DNA from: Phytoactinopolyspora endophytica
Lineage (GTDB): Bacteria > Actinomycetota > Actinomycetes > Jiangellales > Jiangellaceae
Length of the DNA stretch: 7,347 nt
Assembly: GCF_004138495.1 (NCBI RefSeq)
Contig: NZ_ML142854.1
Location: 297,114 to 304,460 of the forward strand
Direction of reading: 5' to 3'
Part shown: one piece after another, positions 1 to 5,844 of the stretch
How positions within the stretch are numbered: the first letter of the stretch is position 1
Layout: every line of letters begins with the position of its first letter
The notes under the pieces: model-generated
The model's database searches: none
What the model was told of the DNA's origin: nothing
Seen by the model: only the letters and a program-made list of their open reading frames with translations
Program-made: the position numbers and the translations under genes

Positions 1-122
1 GCGTCGAAGACCCGGACTCGCGCGCGCACGGTGTAGACGAGAGCCTGCACCTCGGCCAGTTCGCGAAGGTCTGCCTCGCCGAGGCGCTCCTGCTGCAGCG
101 GCTCGCCGATCAGGCCGCTTGA
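1..122 (+). CDS. M20-family dipeptidase, C-terminal end (partial)
   Basis: This is the last 39 codons of a gene that begins left of the window. It reads in the frame starting at base 3 and ends with TGA at 120-122. The visible residues include DPDSRAHGVDESLHLGQF followed by a leucine/alanine-rich helix (AKVCLAEALLLQRLADQ). A Ser-Arg-Ala-His-Gly segment, then Glu-Ser-Leu-His-Leu-Gly and a final helix, is typical of the C-terminus of M20 metallopeptidases of the dipeptidase/carnosinase type. In that family the histidine and glutamate of this region lie near the active-site metals. Such enzymes are cytoplasmic zinc peptidases that cleave dipeptides or related N-acyl amino acids; the substrate here cannot be inferred. 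The gene converges on the DUF3817 gene, and a shared hairpin lies in the gap. The family call rests on a short tail only. Confidence 0.7.
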   Translation, partial: VEDPDSRAHGVDESLHLGQFAKVCLAEALLLQRLADQAA

Positions 123-165
123 CTGTGCTGGGCGGCCAGCCCATCAATCGCCTGTCGCCAACATG

Positions 166-203
166 CCGGCCGGGTACAACCAGCGTCTGGATCACCCGGC
201 CGG
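166..203. terminator. Bidirectional hairpin between convergent genes
   Basis: A perfect 10-base inverted repeat has arms CCGGCCGGGT (166-175) and ACCCGGCCGG (194-203). Inside it sits a second hairpin, CCAG (180-183) and CTGG (187-190), with loop CGT. It lies between the stop of the M20 dipeptidase (120-122) and the DUF3817 gene on the other strand, and its right arm overlaps the last codons and stop (192-194) of DUF3817. There is no T-tract on either side, which is common for actinobacterial terminators. Position and stem strength suggest transcription termination for both genes. This is inference from structure only. Confidence 0.5.
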
Positions 204-515
204 AACCTGCTCGGCCGGCGCCGTGTCGAGCCGGCCGGTGCGCTCCGCCCACGCGTCGAAGATCACCGTGCAGAATGGAGGAACCGCGGCCACCAGCGCG
301 AGTGCAGTGGTCCAGACCCCCCAGCGGAACCTCCGGAACAGCGCGACGACTGCGATGACGTAGATGATGAACGCGACCCCGTGGATGGGGCCGAAGATCG
401 TCACTCCGATCTCCTCGTCGGCAGGTCCGTATTTGAAGATCATGCCGACGATGAGGCCGAGCCACGTCACCGCTTCGATGATGGCGATGGAACGGAAGAT
501 GATCCGGGGGTTCAT
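192..515 (-). CDS. DUF3817 family small integral membrane protein
   Basis: This encodes 107 residues starting at MNPRIIFRS. It resembles the actinobacterial DUF3817 family: an N-terminal NPRxxFR segment, a helix containing EAVTWLGL, a GxxHG motif (residues 42-46, GPIHG), an arginine-rich turn (FRRFRW, 60-65) and a final segment with PPFxTxxFDxWAERxG. Three hydrophobic segments are visible at about 8-27, 40-60 and 66-87, so it should sit in the cytoplasmic membrane. The function of the family is not established. The ATG at 513-515 is chosen because the homologous N-terminus begins there and AAGGA (520-524) lies four bases upstream. An open frame continues upstream to 632, but that extension is low in hydrophobic or conserved features. 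The gene is divergent from the helicase and convergent with the dipeptidase. Confidence 0.85.
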   Translation of the reverse strand: MNPRIIFRSIAIIEAVTWLGLIVGMIFKYGPADEEIGVTIFGPIHGVAFIIYVIAVVALFRRFRWGVWTTALALVAAVPPFCTVIFDAWAERTGRLDTAPAEQVPAG

Positions 516-920
516 TTCGTCCTTGATCCGCTTGACAGAGGGGCATGAGCCGATGGCGTTCTGGCCATTATCGCGAGGCGCCCCGCTTGGGTGTGATGGA
601 GGTCCGCGGAAATCTCCCGCAGCGAAGGTCATCGCTCCGGCGGCACGGGCATGGTCGGAGATCGGGTATGCTTGTCTCAGCCACGGCCGGATCCAGGCGG
701 ATACCGGCCGTTTCAGTGCCCGGGTTGTAGGTACGTCGTCGTGGTGGAGACATGTCGGCGTGCGCTGGGTCTAGGTGTCGACCTCACAGGGTCATCGCCG
801 GACCCGTAGACGGTAGGGACGTCGAGCAAAGTCGGGTACGCGCATCCTTGGCTCATCGCGCACCGTACATGCGGCTGCGCGCCGGGTGCGCCCGACTCTC
901 GTTGTAACCGGAGCATGCCC
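516..920. other. Divergent intergenic region, DUF3817 / helicase
   Basis: About 400 bases separate the two divergent starts and hold no convincing gene. On the minus strand GATAAT (577-582) is a possible -10 box for DUF3817 without a clear -35. On the plus strand TATGCT (667-672) is a possible -10 for the helicase, also without a clear -35. If used, it would leave a leader of roughly 240 bases. That leader would contain an inverted repeat CGGCCGG (684-690) / CCGGCCG (704-710) with a 13-base loop followed by TTT. It would also hold a longer-range repeat GTCGGG (831-836) / CCCGAC (891-896) just upstream of the ribosome binding site. Promoter assignments are weak; the inverted repeats are directly visible. 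Confidence 0.35.
910..913 (+). promoter_or_regulatory. Ribosome binding site deciding the helicase start
   Basis: GGAG at 910-913 lies one base from the ATG at 915, which is too close, but seven bases from the in-frame GTG at 921, which is ideal. This favours GTG as the true start and removes two residues from the longer reading. Confidence 0.55.
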
Positions 921-2531
921 GTGACCATTGATCAATCCAGCCTGTCCTCTACGCCCGAGCCGCGGCGCGAGCGTTCGGACCGTCCCCGTCGTCGTTCCTT
1001 CGACGGCCCGCGCAATGACGAGCAGGACCGCCGTGGTGGCGGCCCGCGTGGCCAGCGCCGTGAGGGTCGTCCGTTCAACCGGCGTAACGGCGGTGCGGGG
1101 CAGCGTTCCGGGCGTGGCAAGGGCCCGGCCCGTGAGCGAAACGGCATCGATCCTGCCCGCCGGGCAGCCATCGAGGCGTTCGATCCCACCAGCTCCGCGT
1201 TCTCCGAGATGGGCGTAACCGAGCTCGTCGTGAAGATCCTCGGTGTCGACGGCATTGTGGAGCCCACAGCCGTGCAGGCCGCCGTCATCCCGGACGCGAA
1301 CAGCGGCCGTGACGTGCTCGGCCGGGCACGGACCGGGTCCGGGAAGACACTCGCCTTCGGCCTGCCGGTACTGGGCCGGCTCGCCGGCGCGAGGAGCCGC
1401 CCGAACCATCCCCGTGCGCTCATCGTCGTCCCCACGCGTGAGCTCGCGGGCCAGGTCGCCTCCGCGCTGGAGCCGCTGGCCGACGCGCTTCAGCTGAAGA
1501 TGGTGACCATCTACGGCGGCGCACCGTACGACAAGCAGATCCGCCGGCTCGACAAGGGCGCCGACGTGGTGGTCGCCACACCGGGCCGCCTGGACGACCT
1601 CGTCCGCCGGGGAGCCTGCCAGCTCGACGACATCGAGATGGTGGCGCTCGACGAAGCGGACCACCTGTGTGACCTCGGTTTCTTCCCGGTGATCGATGAC
1701 CTGCTGGGGCAGACCCCCGAGGGCGGACAGCGGCTGCTGCTGTCGGCGACGCTGGACGGTGACGTGGACCGGCTGGTCCGTCGCCACCTGAACAACGCGG
1801 CACGGCATGAGATCGACCCAGACGCGGGCTCGGTCACCACCATGGATCACCACGTCCTCGTCGTCGGGGCGGGCAACCGGCTCGACGTGACGACGCAGCT
1901 GCTCCGAGCCAACCCACGGAGCATCGTGTTCACCCGCACCAAGCACGGCGCGACACAGCTGGCAGCGGATCTGGAGAGCGCCGGGGTGCCCTCCGTCGAT
2001 CTGCACGGGGATCTGTCGCAGCGAGTGCGCGAGCGTAACCTTGACCGGTTCCGGAGTGGCCGGGCGCAGGTCGTGGTCGCCACGGACGTCGCGGCACGCG
2101 GCATCCACGTCGACGGTGTCGGCATGGTGGTGCACTTCGACCCAGCAGGTGAGCCCAAGTCGTACCTGCACCGGTCCGGGCGTACCGCCCGGGCGGGTGC
2201 CTCGGGCGCGGTGGTGACGGTCGCGACTGCCGGACAGGCACGAGGTCTCGGCCCGCTGCTTCAGAGAGCCGGCGTCGAGGCCAAGAACGTTGATGCTCGT
2301 GCCGTCGCGGACGCCCCGATGACGGTCGACATACTGGCCGAGGCGCCCGCGATGGTGATGGCCGCCCGCGACAGCGGCCGCAAGGCCGGCGCCGGTCGGT
2401 CGCAGCGCCCGAGCGGTGGCCGTGGCGGCGGCCAGTGGCGCTCCGGTGGTGGCGGCGGAGGAGGCCCGCGGCGCTCCGGCGGTGAGGGCCATCGAAACCG
2501 TGCGCGGCAGCCGCGCCAACGTCGTGACTGA
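921..2531 (+). CDS. DEAD-box ATP-dependent RNA helicase
   Basis: This encodes 536 residues from GTG 921 (538 if ATG 915 is used). It should unwind RNA duplexes or remodel RNA-protein complexes in the cytoplasm using ATP. A basic, Arg/Gly-rich N-terminal tail (about 1-75) precedes a complete DEAD core. The Q motif has F94 and PTAVQ (115-119). Motif I is ARTGSGKT (136-143), Ia PTRELA (171-176), GG 199-200, Ib TPGR (220-223), II DEAD (244-247) and III SAT (275-277). Motif IV is SIVFTRTK (334-341), V ATDVAARGI (387-395) and VI HRSGRTARAG (417-426). A C-terminal tail from about 480 is rich in Gly, Arg and Ser (GGGGGGGPRR) and probably binds RNA non-specifically. Every catalytic motif is intact. 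Homologues with such tails act in ribosome assembly, mRNA decay or cold adaptation; which applies here is unknown. It is transcribed alone, with terminator hairpins after the stop. Confidence 0.93.
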   Translation: MTIDQSSLSSTPEPRRERSDRPRRRSFDGPRNDEQDRRGGGPRGQRREGRPFNRRNGGAGQRSGRGKGPARERNGIDPARRAAIEAFDPTSSAFSEMGVTELVVKILGVDGIVEPTAVQAAVIPDANSGRDVLGRARTGSGKTLAFGLPVLGRLAGARSRPNHPRALIVVPTRELAGQVASALEPLADALQLKMVTIYGGAPYDKQIRRLDKGADVVVATPGRLDDLVRRGACQLDDIEMVALDEADHLCDLGFFPVIDDLLGQTPEGGQRLLLSATLDGDVDRLVRRHLNNAARHEIDPDAGSVTTMDHHVLVVGAGNRLDVTTQLLRANPRSIVFTRTKHGATQLAADLESAGVPSVDLHGDLSQRVRERNLDRFRSGRAQVVVATDVAARGIHVDGVGMVVHFDPAGEPKSYLHRSGRTARAGASGAVVTVATAGQARGLGPLLQRAGVEAKNVDARAVADAPMTVDILAEAPAMVMAARDSGRKAGAGRSQRPSGGRGGGQWRSGGGGGGGPRRSGGEGHRNRARQPRQRRD

Positions 2532-2546
2532 TCCCGTCAGCCTTTG

Positions 2547-2571
2547 ACGGCGCCGCATTCTGTGCGGCCGT
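2547..2571 (+). terminator. First hairpin after the helicase
   Basis: ACGG (2547-2550) plus CCGCA (2553-2557) pair with TGCGG (2563-2567) plus CCGT (2568-2571). This gives nine base pairs with a two-base bulge and a five-base loop, followed by the AT-rich stretch ATATCTC. It begins 16 bases after the helicase stop and probably helps end helicase transcription, together with the stronger hairpin downstream. Confidence 0.45.
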
Positions 2572-2583
2572 ATATCTCGCTGA

Positions 2584-2616
2584 AAGACCGGGTAGGCGTC
2601 TCGCCTGCCCGGTCTT
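2584..2616 (+). terminator. Strong helicase terminator hairpin
   Basis: A 15-pair stem is formed by AAGACCGGGTAGGCG (2584-2598) and CGCCTGCCCGGTCTT (2602-2616), with a three-base TCT loop and a single G-T pair. It is the longest hairpin stem I found in the window. There is no poly-T tail beyond the TT that closes the stem. It lies between the helicase stop and the purF promoter and should insulate purF from read-through. Its last bases touch the TTGGCA that may serve as the purF -35 element. Confidence 0.75.
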
Positions 2617-2646
2617 GGCATTCCGGGGCCCCGAAGCACGTACACT
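2615..2646 (+). promoter_or_regulatory. purF promoter candidate (leaderless start)
   Basis: TACACT at 2641-2646 is a good actinobacterial -10 box, and seven bases separate it from the GTG start at 2654. Transcription would therefore begin at or next to the start codon, giving a leaderless mRNA. This agrees with the absence of a Shine-Dalgarno sequence before that GTG. TTGGCA (2615-2620) resembles a -35 box, but the 20-base spacer is longer than usual, so the -35 is uncertain. A perfect palindrome, CGGGGCCCCG (2624-2633), lies in the spacer and could bind a regulator. Confidence 0.5.
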
Positions 2647-2653
2647 CGAGTAT

Positions 2654-4258
2654 GTGGCGCACGGGGATGGAAAGCTGACCCAGGAACTCGACCCTTCCGA
2701 TCACGGCCCCCGCGACGCATGCGGGGTATTCGGCGTGTGGGCACCCGGGGAAGAGGTGTCCAAGCTCACCTACTTCGCGTTGTACGCACTGCAGCACCGG
2801 GGTCAGGAGTCAGCCGGGATCGCCGTCGGCAACGGTGAGAATCTCCTCGTCTACAAGGACATGGGCCTGGTCAGCCAGGTTTTCGACGAGTCGACGCTGA
2901 ACACGCTCGTCGGCAATGTCGCTGTCGGACACACCCGGTACTCGACCACCGGTGCCAGCGAGTGGCAGAACGCCCAGCCGACACTCGGAGCTACCCCCGC
3001 GGGCACCGTCGCTCTCGGGCACAACGGCAATCTCACGAACACCGAAGACTTGCTGGCGCTCGTCCGGGAGCGGGTGGGAGGCGCGGTCGGTGAGCTTCGG
3101 TACGGCAACACCACCGACACGGCACTGATCACCGCCCTGTTCGGGTCCTACGCCGGCCGGACCCTGGAGGAAGCGGCCGCCGAGGCGCTCGCCGAGGTCA
3201 AAGGTGCGTTCTCGCTGGTCTTCTGTGACGAGACGACCTTGTACGCGGCCCGTGACCCGCAAGGGGTGCGGCCGCTGGTATTGGGCCGGCTTGAGCGTGG
3301 CTGGGTCGTGGCGAGTGAGACAGCGGCGCTGGACATCGTCGGTGCGTCGTTCGTCCGTGAAGTAGAGCCGGGCGAGCTTGTCACGGTGGACGCTCAGGGT
3401 TTGCGGTCGAGGCGGTTCGCGACGGCGGAGCCGAAGGGCTGTCTGTTCGAGTTCGTCTACCTCGCCCGGCCGGACACGCACATCTCAGGGCGCTCGGTGC
3501 ACGAGACGAGAGTCGAGATCGGGCGGCGCCTGGCCAAGGAGCATCCGGTCGAGGCCGACCTGGTGATCCCGGTGCCCGAGTCAGGAACTCCAGCGGCCGT
3601 GGGGTATGCTGAGGCGTCCGGGATCCCATACGGCATGGGCCTGGTCAAGAACAGCTATGTGGGACGCACGTTCATTCAGCCTTCCCAGACGTTGCGACAG
3701 CTCGGCATCCGGCTCAAGCTCAACCCACTGCGGGAGATCGTGGGCGGCAAGCGGCTGGTGGTCGTCGACGACTCGATCGTCCGCGGGAACACCCAGCGTG
3801 CCCTGGTGCGTATGCTCCGTGAGGCCGGTGCGGCCGAGGTGCATGTGCGGATCTCCAGCCCGCCGGTGAAGTGGCCATGCTTCTACGGCATCGACTTCGC
3901 ATCTCGGGCCGAGCTGATCGCCAACGGTCTCTCCGCTGAGGAGATCTGCCGATCGATCGGCGCGGACTCGCTGGCATACGTCGAGCTCGACACTTTGATC
4001 GAGACGACCACCGTTGCCAAGAACGATCTCTGCCGAGCGTGCTTCGATGGGATCTACCCGATCGAGCCGCCGGTGGCCGCCAACAGCGCTCTGGACCAGC
4101 CCGCTTTGCCGGGCATGCCGGCTCGTCCCCAGGGCGAGGGCTGTGAGTCACCGGACCGGGACGCGCTGGACGATGCGGTCCGCCTCGGTGACCCCAACGA
4201 CGGCTTGACGACGCTCGCGTCCAGCGGCGGCGCTGCCAACGCGCTACGCCACCCCTGA
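2654..4258 (+). CDS. purF: Amidophosphoribosyltransferase (PurF)
   Basis: PurF catalyses the first committed step of de novo purine synthesis in the cytoplasm: PRPP plus glutamine gives 5-phosphoribosylamine, glutamate and pyrophosphate. The product has 534 residues from GTG 2654. That start gives an N-terminus (AHGDGKL) like Streptomyces PurF; an open frame reaches back to a TTG at 2615, inside the terminator. A short propeptide (1-22) precedes the nucleophile Cys23 (DACGVFG) of the class II glutamine amidotransferase domain. Further conserved segments are LQHRGQES (46-53), GHTRYSTTG (92-100) and GHNGNL (122-127). The phosphoribosyltransferase domain carries the PRPP motif VVVDDSIVRGNT (369-380). 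C263, C409, C460 and C463 align with the four [4Fe-4S] ligands of the Bacillus subtilis enzyme, so this is the cluster-containing, propeptide-processed type. A Pro/Ala/Asp-rich tail of about 65 residues follows the last cysteine and looks disordered. purM lies 81 bases downstream. Confidence 0.97.
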   Translation: MAHGDGKLTQELDPSDHGPRDACGVFGVWAPGEEVSKLTYFALYALQHRGQESAGIAVGNGENLLVYKDMGLVSQVFDESTLNTLVGNVAVGHTRYSTTGASEWQNAQPTLGATPAGTVALGHNGNLTNTEDLLALVRERVGGAVGELRYGNTTDTALITALFGSYAGRTLEEAAAEALAEVKGAFSLVFCDETTLYAARDPQGVRPLVLGRLERGWVVASETAALDIVGASFVREVEPGELVTVDAQGLRSRRFATAEPKGCLFEFVYLARPDTHISGRSVHETRVEIGRRLAKEHPVEADLVIPVPESGTPAAVGYAEASGIPYGMGLVKNSYVGRTFIQPSQTLRQLGIRLKLNPLREIVGGKRLVVVDDSIVRGNTQRALVRMLREAGAAEVHVRISSPPVKWPCFYGIDFASRAELIANGLSAEEICRSIGADSLAYVELDTLIETTTVAKNDLCRACFDGIYPIEPPVAANSALDQPALPGMPARPQGEGCESPDRDALDDAVRLGDPNDGLTTLASSGGAANALRHP

Positions 4259-4259
4259 C

Positions 4260-4296
4260 GGCTGGGCGTCCAGCCTGGGCTGGCCGGCGTTGCCGG
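4260..4296 (+). terminator. Tandem hairpins between purF and purM
   Basis: Directly after the purF stop, GGCTGG (4260-4265) and CCAGCC (4270-4275) form a six-pair stem with loop GCGT. CCAGC (4270-4274) can instead pair with GCTGG (4279-4283), so the two stems exclude each other. A third small stem, CCGGC (4284-4288) / GCCGG (4292-4296), follows. They may partly terminate purF transcription before the separate purM promoter, or stabilise the 3' end. No T-tract is present. Confidence 0.4.
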
Positions 4297-4327
4297 GCGG
4301 GGAAGTGTGCCCTGGTCCGGGGACGCT

Positions 4328-4333
4328 TAGAGT
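4328..4333 (+). promoter_or_regulatory. purM -10 box candidate (leaderless start)
   Basis: TAGAGT ends six bases before the purM ATG at 4340, placing the predicted transcription start at or beside the A of the start codon. No Shine-Dalgarno sequence lies at a working distance: the nearest purine run, GGGGA at 4318-4322, is 17 bases away. No clear -35 is visible. The geometry closely matches that before purF. Confidence 0.45.
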
Positions 4334-4339
4334 GTCTGT

Positions 4340-5407
4340 ATGACGAGTGACAATGGGCGACCGAACGCCACCTACGCTGCCGCAGGAGTCGATATCGAGG
4401 CCGGCGACCGCGCGGTGGAGCTCATGAAGGAGTGGGTGGCGAAGACCCGCCGGCCGGAGACCTACGGCGATCTGGGCGGGTTCGCCGGGCTGTTCGATGC
4501 CAGCGCCTTGAAGTCCTACAGGCGGCCGTTGCTGGCCACCAGCACTGACGGCGTCGGCACCAAGGTGGCCGTCGCTCAGCGCATGGACGTGCACGACACC
4601 ATCGGCTTCGACCTGGTCGGCATGGTCGTGGACGATCTCGTCGTCTGCGGTGCGGAGCCGCTGTTCATGACCGACTACATCGCGTGTGGTCGCGTCGTGC
4701 CGGAGCGGATCGCCGCGATCGTGAAGGGCATCGCCCAGGCCTGCGTTGCGGCGGGATGCACTCTCAGCGGCGGCGAGACGGCCGAGCATCCGGGCTTGCT
4801 GGGGCCGGGCGAGTACGACGTCGCCGGGGCAGCTACGGGCGTCGTCGAGGCTGACGAGCTTCTGGGGCCGCACCTGGTGCGTCCGGGCGATGCGCTCTTG
4901 GCCATGGCGTCGTCCGGATTGCACTCCAACGGTTACTCGCTGGCCCGGCACGTACTGCTCGACACGGCCGGATGGGCGCTGGACCGAGAGGTGCCTGAAC
5001 TCGGACGGACGCTCGGTGCGGAGCTGCTGGAGCCTACCAGAGTGTATGCGCGGCACTGTCTGGAACTGGCTCGTTCGGTCGAGGTGCACGCGATGTCGCA
5101 CATCACCGGTGGCGGCCTGGCTGCCAATCTCGCCCGGGTACTGCCCGACGACGTCACGGCTCGCGTCGACCGGTCCACTTGGGCACCTGGGCCGATCTTC
5201 GGGCTGATCGGTGAGCTCGGGTCGGTGACGCAGCATGAGCTGGAGCACACCTTCAACATGGGCGTCGGCATGCTCGTGGTGCTGAGTCCCGACGCGGTCG
5301 ATCCTGCCATGCGGCTGCTGACCGACCGTGGTGTCCAGACGTGGGTCGCCGGCCATGTCGTGGACGGCGACGGTTCCGCTGAGCTCTACGGAACGTACGC
5401 CGGCTGA
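4340..5407 (+). CDS. purM: Phosphoribosylformylglycinamidine cyclo-ligase (PurM, AIR synthetase)
   Basis: PurM closes the imidazole ring in the fifth step of purine synthesis: FGAM plus ATP gives AIR, ADP and phosphate. It is a cytoplasmic dimer of the PurM/PurL ATP-binding superfamily. The 355-residue length is normal. Visible signatures are TYAAAGVDIEAGDRAV (11-26), STDGVGTK (68-75), DLVGMVVDDLVVCGAEP (91-107), FMTDYIA (109-115), SGGETAEHPG (143-152), ASSGLHSNGYSLAR (190-203) and SHITGGGLAANLARVLP (253-269). These are the nucleotide-binding and substrate-binding segments of the family, and none is disrupted. The ATG at 4340 is the first start that gives the conserved N-terminus, and it appears to be read from a leaderless transcript. 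The gene follows purF in the same direction and ends at a strong bidirectional hairpin. Confidence 0.97.
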   Translation: MTSDNGRPNATYAAAGVDIEAGDRAVELMKEWVAKTRRPETYGDLGGFAGLFDASALKSYRRPLLATSTDGVGTKVAVAQRMDVHDTIGFDLVGMVVDDLVVCGAEPLFMTDYIACGRVVPERIAAIVKGIAQACVAAGCTLSGGETAEHPGLLGPGEYDVAGAATGVVEADELLGPHLVRPGDALLAMASSGLHSNGYSLARHVLLDTAGWALDREVPELGRTLGAELLEPTRVYARHCLELARSVEVHAMSHITGGGLAANLARVLPDDVTARVDRSTWAPGPIFGLIGELGSVTQHELEHTFNMGVGMLVVLSPDAVDPAMRLLTDRGVQTWVAGHVVDGDGSAELYGTYAG

Positions 5408-5446
5408 CGCCGGGCACGTCTCATTGCACAACGGCCACACGCACGG

Positions 5447-5495
5447 CAGGCCGTTGCTGCCGCCGCCACAGCGATGTGACGGCAGCAACGACCTG
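5447..5495. terminator. Bidirectional terminator hairpin, purM / DUF3073
   Basis: A perfect 11-base inverted repeat has arms CGTTGCTGCCG (5452-5462) and CGGCAGCAACG (5480-5490). It is extended outward by CAGG (5447-5450) / CCTG (5492-5495) across one mismatch. Inside, CACA (5467-5470) / TGTG (5475-5478) closes a GCGA tetraloop of the stable GNRA type. It sits between the convergent ends of purM (5407) and the DUF3073 gene (5514), so it should stop transcription from both sides. There is no T-tract. Confidence 0.75.
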
Positions 5496-5513
5496 CAGCG
5501 TGTGAGTAAGCGG

Positions 5514-5726
5514 CTAACCTACGTTGCGACGGGGTTCCTCGCCCTCGTCGCCATCTTGATCTGCGTAGTCCGCGTAGTAGTCAGCCTCGTAGTCGTCGGA
5601 CCGCCCGTCAGTACCTTCCTCGCCACGCAACTCACGCTGTAGTGCGTCGAAGTCCGTTTCAAGCGTCTGGTACTTAAGCTGACGGGCGACCTTCGTCTGC
5701 TTGGCCTTGGCCCGGCCGCGCCCCAT
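5514..5726 (-). CDS. DUF3073 family small acidic-tailed protein
   Basis: This encodes 70 residues from MGRGRAKAKQT. The N-terminal half has the conserved basic DUF3073 signature (GRGRAKAKQTKVARQLKY, 2-19). The C-terminal half is very acidic and tyrosine-rich (DDYEADYYADYADQDGDEGEE). The family is small, restricted to actinobacteria as far as I know, and has no established function; the basic head and acidic tail could suit nucleic-acid or protein binding, which is speculation. The ATG at 5724-5726 is chosen because the family begins MGRGRAKAK and a strong purine run, GAGGGGG (5735-5741), lies eight bases upstream. An in-frame ATG at 5798 would add 24 residues unlike the family and has a poor ribosome binding site. 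The gene converges on purM and follows vdh on the same strand, but two inverted repeats separate it from vdh. Confidence 0.9.
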   Translation of the reverse strand: MGRGRAKAKQTKVARQLKYQTLETDFDALQRELRGEEGTDGRSDDYEADYYADYADQDGDEGEEPRRNVG

Positions 5727-5734
5727 AGGGTCGA

Positions 5735-5741
5735 CCCCCTC
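5735..5741 (-). promoter_or_regulatory. Ribosome binding site of the DUF3073 gene
   Basis: GAGGGGG on the minus strand, eight bases before the ATG, is a strong Shine-Dalgarno match. It fixes the start at 5726 rather than at the upstream in-frame ATG (5798). Confidence 0.6.
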
Positions 5742-5813
5742 GCACACAACCGGGGCGACCAGTATTAGCCGGACGCCCTCGTTTCCTTCGGATGACATCT
5801 GCTCGTAGATATA

Positions 5814-5840
5814 ACGGTACAGGGTCGGACCCTGTTCCGT
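5814..5840 (-). terminator. Second hairpin downstream of vdh
   Basis: ACAGGGT (5819-5825) and ACCCTGT (5829-5835) pair perfectly around a CGG loop. ACGG (5814-5817) / CCGT (5837-5840) extend the stem across one T-T mismatch. On the minus strand the hairpin is followed by TATATCTACG, a modest AT-rich tail. Its place about 56 bases after the vdh stop suggests a vdh terminator. It also lies upstream of the DUF3073 gene, so it could instead belong to that gene's leader or operator region. Confidence 0.55.
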
Positions 5841-5844
5841 CTCA

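Noticed and set aside
532..560. Perfect TTGACA on the plus strand (532-537) as a promoter
   Set aside because: No -10-like hexamer lies 16-19 bases downstream, and it is far from any plus-strand gene start.
752..907. A 51-codon plus-strand frame upstream of the helicase, a possible leader peptide
   Set aside because: The purine run GGTGGAG lies only two bases from its ATG, third-position GC is clearly lower than in the real genes, and the peptide has no recognisable pattern.
2169..2198. HRSGRTARAG instead of HRIGRTGRAG in helicase motif VI
   Set aside because: This variant is common in actinobacterial DEAD-box helicases and keeps both arginine positions.
2397..2530. GC-rich repetitive stretch at the helicase 3' end as a tandem repeat element
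   Set aside because: It simply encodes the Gly/Arg-rich C-terminal tail; there is no regular repeat unit.
792..2744. A very long open frame (650 codons) on the minus strand across the helicase gene
   Set aside because: It is antisense to a helicase with every motif intact, its translation is Arg/Gly/Ala-rich with no recognisable domain, and long antisense frames are expected in high-GC genes.
4766..4795. GETAEHPG instead of GETAEMPG in PurM as a possible missing catalytic residue
   Set aside because: As I recall, histidine at this position is common in actinobacterial PurM, so it is lineage variation.
4244..5488. A 414-codon minus-strand open frame over purM
   Set aside because: It is a shadow of the purM codon bias, has no recognisable domain, and purM is complete on the other strand.
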